The notes under the pieces were generated by a model. That model ran no database searches and was not told the origin of the DNA. It was given only the letters and a program-made list of their open reading frames with translations. This document shows positions 59,087-64,000 of a stretch of 64,000 nt of DNA, one piece after another. The stretch's first letter is position 1. Every line of letters starts with the position of its first letter. The position numbers were made by a program, and so were the translations under genes. Location of the stretch: positions 372,001 through 436,000 of the forward strand of contig CAWEBQ010000003.1 in NCBI GenBank assembly GCA_963807385.1, read 5' to 3'. This DNA comes from JBDTSW01 sp963807385. Its GTDB lineage: Bacteria; Actinomycetota; Thermoleophilia; Solirubrobacterales; 70-9.

Positions 59087-59953
59087 GTGGCCAAGCCCTC
59101 CCCCCTTCTCGTCGTCGATACCCCGTCGATGCTCTATCGCGCGTTCTTCGCGCTCCCGAAGTCGATCAAGGGGGCGGACGGAAAGCCGGTGAACGCGCTG
59201 CTCGGCGCCGCCAACCTGATCCTACGCGAGGTGGAGCAGCACAGCCCGCGGGCCGTGGTCCTGTGCTTCGGCCCGGACGCGGCCGCCTACCGGGTCGAAC
59301 TCTACGACGGGTACCACGCCGAGCGGCCCGAAATGCCCTCGGAGCTGGTGCACCAGTGGGAGCGGGCAACGGGGTTCTTCGAGGCCTTCGGCTGGAGGGT
59401 GGACCAACACGACTCGCTGGAGGCGGACGACCTCCTGGGAACGCTCGCGCGCAAGGAGGAGAAAGGGGGAGGGAGCGCCCTGATTCTCACCGGCGACCGC
59501 GACATGTTCCAGTGCGCGACCAAGGCCGTCACGGTGCTCTACGTACGCACCGGTCCTCGCGGCGCCGAGGCTGTCGGCCCGAACGAGGTAAAGGCCAAGT
59601 ACGGCATTCCACCGGCGCTGGTCCCGGACTTCATTGCGTTACGGGGCGATCCCTCGGACGGGATCCCCGGCGCAAAGGGGGTCGGCGAGAAAGGCGCGGC
59701 GGAGCTGCTTCGCGAGTACGGCTCGCTGGAGGAGTTGTTGGAGAACGCGATCGGCATCTCTCGCCCGAAGCTCCGCTCGACCCTGATCGAGTCCGCCGAT
59801 GAGCTCCGCGCCTACAAGGACATCGCGACGCTCCGCGACGCCGGGGTCAAGCCGCCCAGGGACCACCCCACCCACTACCTGGGCGCAGCCGAGGCCGCCG
59901 AGGGATTGGGCATGAACCGCCTGGCGGAGCGGCTCGCCGCGCAGGCTGCGTGA
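59087..59953 (+). CDS. 5'-3' exonuclease (PolA-N / ExoIX-like)
   Basis: A 288-residue protein: PLLVVDTPSMLYRAFFALP, VVLCFGPDAAAYRVELYDGYHAERPEMPSEL, DSLEADDLLGTLARKEE, LILTGDRDMFQCAT, VPDFIALRGDPSDGIPGAKGVGEKGAAELLREYGSLEELL. All acidic metal ligands of the FEN/PolI 5'-nuclease (D, E-A-D-D, D-R-D, D-x-D) and the helix-hairpin-helix GIPGAKGVGEKGA are present. It is not fused to a polymerase, hence a stand-alone flap nuclease. GTG 59087 is 7 nt after TACGGT (59074-59079), leaderless. Confidence 0.92.
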   Translation: MAKPSPLLVVDTPSMLYRAFFALPKSIKGADGKPVNALLGAANLILREVEQHSPRAVVLCFGPDAAAYRVELYDGYHAERPEMPSELVHQWERATGFFEAFGWRVDQHDSLEADDLLGTLARKEEKGGGSALILTGDRDMFQCATKAVTVLYVRTGPRGAEAVGPNEVKAKYGIPPALVPDFIALRGDPSDGIPGAKGVGEKGAAELLREYGSLEELLENAIGISRPKLRSTLIESADELRAYKDIATLRDAGVKPPRDHPTHYLGAAEAAEGLGMNRLAERLAAQAA

Positions 59954-60010
59954 TCGTCCACCTGGGCGCTTAACCCCACGAGCGAGACCCGAGGGCGTAG
60001 CGTGTAGTCG

Positions 60011-60307
60011 ATGCGTTTGCGCGAAAGGTTCGACCGGGTGGGCAAGGCCCTGACCGGCGAGCCGCAACCCGACGGTAAGGCGGAACTCCATGTCGGCGAC
60101 CCCCGATTCGACGATTGGGACGTGGTCCGAGATTTCGCCGAGCTTGATGCCGCGCGCGCGTTCAGGCAGAACCTCGCGGAGCGGGGGCAGGAATCGGTGC
60201 TGACCGCGGACTGGCCGTTGGATCGGTTTGGCCGCGGTGACATCGCCCTGCGCGTCCCGCCGGGCGCCTGGTCACAGGCCGAGGAGCTGCTCGGAGAGCC
60301 CGAGTAG
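60011..60307 (+). CDS. small hypothetical protein
   Basis: A 98-residue protein: MRLRERFDRVGKALTGEPQPDGKAELHVGDPRFDDWDVVRDFAELDAARAFRQNLAERGQESVLTADWPLDRFGRGDIALRVPPGAWSQAEELLGEPE. The pattern VRDFAELDAARAFRQNLAERG...DIALRVPPGAWSQAEELL looks like a small alpha/beta sandwich (DUF-type signal transducing PII-like 'DUF2007' style), which is only a weak resemblance. TAGCGT (59998-60003) lies 7 nt before ATG 60011, leaderless. Confidence 0.72.
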   Translation: MRLRERFDRVGKALTGEPQPDGKAELHVGDPRFDDWDVVRDFAELDAARAFRQNLAERGQESVLTADWPLDRFGRGDIALRVPPGAWSQAEELLGEPE

Positions 60308-60373
60308 AGCGCCGGCGGATCGCTGCAGGCGCGGCGCCTCGGGGTCAGGCCGAGTCCGAGAGAAGCCGATGAG

Positions 60374-61405
60374 ATGACCATGCCGTTGACACCAACAGAT
60401 CCCAGCGTCCTCGTGCCGTTGCCGGAGGACGGCTCGCTCTCCGCCGCCAGGGCTCCGGTCGCGCGCGTGCCCCTCTTCCTCCGGGCTCGCAACTGGGTTC
60501 GGCGACACCCAAGCGCGGTCACGATCATCGGCAGCGCGATCGTCCTGGCCGCGCTCGCCTGGGGGCTCTGGGACAAGCGCGCGGACTTCACCGAGGCAGT
60601 GGCAAGCGCGTCCGGCCTGGTGCTCGCCTCGGCCGTCGGGCTCCAGCTCGTCTGGCTGCTCGCCCGCAGCGAGGCCTGGAATGTGTGCGTCGGGGCAGCG
60701 GGTGGAAGCGTCTCCCGCCGCCGGCTCTACCGGGCCTCCGCTGTCGGCTATCTGGGGAACATCTTCAACCCGAACTTCGGGTTGGCCGTCCGGATCGCCG
60801 CGCTGCGGCGATCCGCACCTGCCGACAGCCCGAGGCCGTCTGTCCTGATCGCCGCGGAGCTCCCGATTGTCGTCGTCGAGATCGCGCTCGCGGCGCTGCT
60901 TTCGTTCACCCTGGTCGGCCCGTTGGGCGTCGCCTGGTGGATACCGCTGACGATCCTCGCCGGCGCGGCGCTGGTGATCGGCGCCGTGACCAGGTTCGTC
61001 CGCGACCGGCGCGAGGGCTTCTGGAGGGGACTGGAGGTGATGCGCGGCCTCCACAGCCGCAACCGCATCATCGGCCTGGTCATCTTCGCAGTGAGCATGC
61101 AGGTCTTCCGAAACTGGCTGGTGCTGAAGGGGCTCGGGGTCGATATCACCGTGCTGGACTCGGTGGCCCTTCTGATCGCCACGGCCGCCCTCGGCCTGCT
61201 CCCGGTCGGGCCGGGCCTCGTCGCGGCTTGCGCCGTGTTGATCCTCGGCTCCAACGGCGTGGCCGTGGTGGCCGCCGCGGGCGCGCTCCTGACCGCCACC
61301 GGCGCCGCGGGGTCGCTGTGCTTCGCCGGCTGGGCGCTCATGGACCGCTTCAGGCGGCCGGAGATGCCCGGGCCACCAGCGCTCGCCGCCCGCCCAGGTA
61401 GTTGA
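60374..61405 (+). CDS. lysylphosphatidylglycerol-synthase-like (UPF0104) membrane protein
   Basis: A 343-residue protein with about eight membrane helices: SAVTIIGSAIVLAALAWGLW, the LVLASAVGLQLVWLLARSEAWNVCV helix, then the flippase-type LYRASAVGYLGNIFNPNFGLAVRIAALRR (motif: R..a.gyl.n...Pr.G...R), a conserved feature of YbhN/MprF N-terminal domains. It ends LPVGPGLVAACAVLILGSNGV (the LP.G.G). It probably flips or senses lipids. ATG 60374 (or 60380) has GAGATGA upstream. Its last 56 bp overlap the convergent pgsA gene. Confidence 0.87.
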   Translation: MTMPLTPTDPSVLVPLPEDGSLSAARAPVARVPLFLRARNWVRRHPSAVTIIGSAIVLAALAWGLWDKRADFTEAVASASGLVLASAVGLQLVWLLARSEAWNVCVGAAGGSVSRRRLYRASAVGYLGNIFNPNFGLAVRIAALRRSAPADSPRPSVLIAAELPIVVVEIALAALLSFTLVGPLGVAWWIPLTILAGAALVIGAVTRFVRDRREGFWRGLEVMRGLHSRNRIIGLVIFAVSMQVFRNWLVLKGLGVDITVLDSVALLIATAALGLLPVGPGLVAACAVLILGSNGVAVVAAAGALLTATGAAGSLCFAGWALMDRFRRPEMPGPPALAARPGS

Positions 61406-61910
61406 CCGCATAGGCCAGGCCCGAGATGACCGTGATAGCGACGGTCAGCCCGACCAGGGCCTGAACCCACGCGGCGCTCGGGTCGCTCACGGTGATCAGG
61501 ACGACGATGACGACGGTCTGGATAGTCGTCTTCGCCTTGCCAAGCCTGTTGGCGCTTATGTCCATGCCCTGACGGCGGGCGGCAACGCGTAAACCGCTCA
61601 CCGCCGCCTCCCGGGTAAGGATCAGCGCCACGGCCCAGGGATCGATCCGGTCGATCGCCGCGAGGCAGATGAACGCGGCCCCAATGAAGAGCTTGTCGGC
61701 GATCGGGTCCATCAGCTTCCCGAACTCCGTCACGAGCCCCCGCGAGCGGGCGAGGTAGCCGTCGAGGGCGTCCGTGACCATCGCGACGAGGAACACGGCC
61801 AGCGCCGGGCCCCAGGCATCCCCCAACAGCAGGATCACCAGCGCGGGGGTCATGCAGATCCGCCCAACGGTCAGGAAGTTGGGCAGGTTCAGGTCGCCGC
61901 TACGTCGCAC
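61350..61910 (-). CDS. pgsA: CDP-diacylglycerol-glycerol-3-phosphate phosphatidyltransferase
   Basis: A 186-residue membrane enzyme. The CDP-alcohol phosphatidyltransferase motif TDALDGYLARSRGLVTEFGKLMDPIADKL fits D-x2-DG-x2-AR-x8-G-x3-D-x3-D. N-terminal LNLPNFLTVGRICMTPALVILLL is the PgsA start. It makes phosphatidylglycerophosphate, the first step to phosphatidylglycerol/cardiolipin. GTG 61910 overlaps the preceding PAP2 gene by 11 bp, so they are coupled. Its 3' end overlaps the LPG-synthase-like gene by 56 bp on the other strand. Confidence 0.93.
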   Translation of the reverse strand: MRRSGDLNLPNFLTVGRICMTPALVILLLGDAWGPALAVFLVAMVTDALDGYLARSRGLVTEFGKLMDPIADKLFIGAAFICLAAIDRIDPWAVALILTREAAVSGLRVAARRQGMDISANRLGKAKTTIQTVVIVVLITVSDPSAAWVQALVGLTVAITVISGLAYAVNYLGGRRALVARASPAA

Positions 61911-62997
61911 CCGCGCTCCCCCGCGGAACCGGCGCCGGGCGCCGCAGTCCCCCCAGCTCGACCCCGCAGAGCCGCGCGCCGCCGTATACCGCGATTGCGC
62001 CGATCAGGAGCCCGGCCACGTCATCGACCACGTAGTGCCAGCCGAAGTAGATGGTCGCAACGCCGGTCAGGCCCAGGAACGTCCACATGCCGATCCGCAC
62101 CGCCCGCGGCGCCCCCGCCAGCTGGACCAGCAGGGCCGCGGCGAAGATGACCGCCACGTGGAGCGACGCGAAGGCGGCGATGCTCTGGACGGCGCCGGTC
62201 GCCTGCGGGTCGAAGATGACCTCGGCGCGGTGCGCGAACAGGGTGTCCTGGAGCCGTGAGACGCCAGTCTCGGGCAGGGCGGAGAACATTGACGCCTTGG
62301 CGTACGCCGGCCCCAGCGCCGGCACAACGTAGTAGGAGAGCACGCCGAGGAGCCAGCAGATCGACAGGGCGGTCACGTACCAGACGCCGACGCGAAGCCG
62401 GCTCGACCAGACCAGCGCGAAGCCGATCGACAGCGGGACGAACGTGAGGAACGCGAGGTACACGAACGAGAGCACGTGAGCGATCGCGCCGGTTCCGAGG
62501 AGGTTATGCAGGAGGGTGGCGGGATCGCTGCCGAAGAAGAACCAGCGCTCGGCATCGAGCAGCGCCTGGTCGTGGTTGGCGCCGTTGACAAAAGGCAGGA
62601 AGCTCTTCAGGTTCCGGTAGGAGAGGTACGTGACGTAGAAGGACAGGAGGCTGACGAGGACCACCACGCCGCGCTTGCCCCACCACCGCTCGACGAAGAC
62701 CGAGCGCATCGTCGCGAGGTATGGCGTACCGGCCGATCTGCTGGCCCGCCAGGCCCGTGGCAGGAGGTCGAGCACCAGGAAGATCGCGCAGATCAGGCTG
62801 ATCAGGGCCAGCGGCGAGCCGACATACCGCGCGTCGGGATCGCGCAGGGGAAGCCCCTCCGCGAAGGCGACGATCAGCATGCAGGCCAGGCCAACGACAG
62901 CCAGGAAGGCGGGCGCCATGTACGCCCGAAGTTCCTTGAGCCCCTCCCTGCCCCGGAGATCGTTGGCCCCGGCCCGCGCTTGCGAGCCCGATTTCAT
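61900..62997 (-). CDS. PAP2-superfamily membrane phosphatase / inositolphosphotransferase-like
   Basis: A 365-residue membrane protein. After cytoplasmic residues 1-28 there are several helices, and the catalytic region lies near the end: AFASLHVAVIFAAALL (SxxH) and IYFGWHYVVDDVAGLLIG (H-x3-D), the C2 and C3 motifs of PAP2. The wide N-terminal helical part and the order match Aur1/Ipt1-like transferases that act on phosphatidylinositol lipids. ATG 62997 follows a TAAGAAT box by 6 nt and excludes the long upstream extension. Being next to pgsA, it is likely in phospholipid metabolism. Confidence 0.85.
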   Translation of the reverse strand: MKSGSQARAGANDLRGREGLKELRAYMAPAFLAVVGLACMLIVAFAEGLPLRDPDARYVGSPLALISLICAIFLVLDLLPRAWRASRSAGTPYLATMRSVFVERWWGKRGVVVLVSLLSFYVTYLSYRNLKSFLPFVNGANHDQALLDAERWFFFGSDPATLLHNLLGTGAIAHVLSFVYLAFLTFVPLSIGFALVWSSRLRVGVWYVTALSICWLLGVLSYYVVPALGPAYAKASMFSALPETGVSRLQDTLFAHRAEVIFDPQATGAVQSIAAFASLHVAVIFAAALLVQLAGAPRAVRIGMWTFLGLTGVATIYFGWHYVVDDVAGLLIGAIAVYGGARLCGVELGGLRRPAPVPRGSAGAT

Positions 62998-63208
62998 CCC
63001 GGGATTCTTACCCAATTCCCGGCGGGACGCGCCACCGCACTCCGGATCGGCACCCATCCCCCGGCGCCCGCCAGCCCCCGCGTCCACCCTCCATGGGGTC
63101 AGGCACCCGCGTGGGAAGCGCGCAGATTGCAACCGCTCACGCCCGCGGGGCACGCACTCCCCGATGAGGGGGCTGACCGCATCAGCGGGTTGGGCTTAGG
63201 TTTCGGGG

Positions 63209-64000
63209 GTGCGCTACCGGCGGATGCCCATCGAGATCGAGTCTCCCGAGGAGCTCGGGTACGACGCGATCGCGAACAACCTCTCCGAGAGCTCCTATCG
63301 CGACATGCGCCTCGGCGACCACGGGATCGAGGGAGACGTGTCCGAGCTGCTGCTCCAGTACGGCGACCATCGCGGGCTGCCCCGCCTGCGCGAGCAGATC
63401 GCCGCCGACGGCGCCGGGCTTCAGGCCGACGACATCATCATCACCGCCGGAGCCGCGTCCGCGCTGTTCGTGATCGCGACCGCGCTGCTCGGGGAGGGCG
63501 GGCACGCCGTGATCGCCGGGCCGAACTACGCGACGAACCTCGAGACGCCGCGGGCGCTGGGAGGGGAGGTGGACCTACTGGATCTGCGCTTCGAGAGCGA
63601 CTGGGCGCTCGATCACGACCGCCTTCGGGCGCTGCTTCGACCGGAGACCCGGCTCGTCAGCCTCACGTATCCGCACAACCCCACCGGGGCGATGATCGAC
63701 CGCGACGGGCTGCTGCGCGTCGCGGCCCTGGTCGAAAAGCACGGCGAGGCACGGCTCCTGGTCGATGAGACCTATCGCGAGCTCTCATACTCCGACCCCC
63801 TACCGATGGCGGCCTCGCTCTCGCCACGCGCCATCAGCGTCTCGTCGATGTCGAAGACGTTCGGCCTGCCCGGGCTGCGCATCGGCTGGCTCGCCTGCCG
63901 AGACGCCGAGCTGGGCGAGACGCTCCTGGCCGCCAAGGAGCAGATCCTCATCTGCGGATCGGCCCTCGACGAGGAGATGGCCGCGCGGGTGCTGGAGGCA
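63209..64000 (+). CDS. PLP-dependent class I/II aminotransferase, 3' end outside window
   Basis: The frame from GTG 63209 is open to the window end (264 residues seen). Features: ESSYRDMRLGDHGIEGDVSELLLQYGDHRGLPRLREQIA (substrate lid), IITAGAASALFVIATALLGEG (GA.SAL phosphate cup), YPHNPTGAMID (N-P-T-G), LLVDETYREL (D and Y contacts to PLP) and SSMSKTFGLPGLRIGWLAC (Schiff-base Lys in SMSKTFG). It resembles the aspartate-aminotransferase fold type I. TAGGTT lies about 6 nt before GTG, so leaderless. The 210 bp before it contain no gene. Confidence 0.92.
   Translation, partial: MRYRRMPIEIESPEELGYDAIANNLSESSYRDMRLGDHGIEGDVSELLLQYGDHRGLPRLREQIAADGAGLQADDIIITAGAASALFVIATALLGEGGHAVIAGPNYATNLETPRALGGEVDLLDLRFESDWALDHDRLRALLRPETRLVSLTYPHNPTGAMIDRDGLLRVAALVEKHGEARLLVDETYRELSYSDPLPMAASLSPRAISVSSMSKTFGLPGLRIGWLACRDAELGETLLAAKEQILICGSALDEEMAARVLEA

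Overview
The window is high-GC (roughly 68-70 % by eye) chromosomal DNA of an actinobacterium, most likely of the class Thermoleophilia (Solirubrobacterales-like). This inference rests on the family of SnoaL-like proteins that begin MS(E/Q/K)ENVE(V/L)VR, secreted proteins ending in RTX repeats plus a DRVKNCED-type tail, and the mixture of LtrA, DUF899, DUF1761, DUF5995, deazaflavin-dependent nitroreductase and TMEM175 families. No rRNA is present; two tRNA-Ser genes are. Many genes lack a Shine-Dalgarno site and instead carry a TAnnnT or GATACT -10 hexamer only 6-9 nt before the start codon, which points to widespread leaderless mRNAs.

Region 1 (1-9.7 kb) is accessory DNA. After a cupin fragment and a small secreted protein comes a dead IS1182-type transposase with two separate frame-breaking lesions, then a hicBA toxin-antitoxin pair. 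From 2.86 to 9.25 kb a repeated 115-150 bp element appears: a hairpin (GGGCACCAG...CTGGTGCCC), an ATCCGC-rich spacer, a conserved ATCCGTGCCTGAG block and the exact 3' half of a tRNA-Val(CAC), from anticodon arm to discriminator base. Single genes (three SnoaL-like proteins, secreted proteins, a broken methyltransferase) lie one by one between the copies. The layout resembles a gene-cassette array whose attachment site derives from a tRNA gene, and it is the main candidate for an undescribed system here. No integrase is in the window.

Region 2 (9.7-19.4 kb) continues with small-molecule enzymes: an SDR, an RTX protein, a frameshifted and an intact SnoaL-like gene, three methyltransferases (one resembling plant SABATH carboxyl methyltransferases), cupins, and an HD/HD-GYP-LuxR fusion regulator. 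Region 3 (19.4-34.5 kb) holds a UvrA-like ABC protein, an ArsR-DUF899-micropeptide-AHSA1 operon with 4-nt overlaps, an ArsR-MMPL efflux pair, a K+ channel, OsmC, LtrA and several oxidoreductases.

Region 4 (35.4-41.4 kb) is a complete oligopeptide ABC importer: a binding lipoprotein followed by a strong intrinsic terminator, then two permeases and two ATPases. Region 5 (41.4-45.6 kb) has gene relics beside tRNA-Ser(CGA), a tiny membrane protein, an HD-GYP protein, YtoQ, an asparagine-synthase-like protein without a glutaminase domain, and tRNA-Ser(GGA). Region 6 (45.7-64 kb) is more housekeeping in character: GST, TMEM175, TadA, UspA, phosphotriesterase-like protein, a 1488-residue secreted subtilase with FG-GAP and RTX repeats, cyclophilin, a PAS-PAS protein, a desaturase with a coupled SDR, a 5'-3' exonuclease, an LPG-synthase-like membrane protein, PgsA, a PAP2 enzyme and a truncated aminotransferase.
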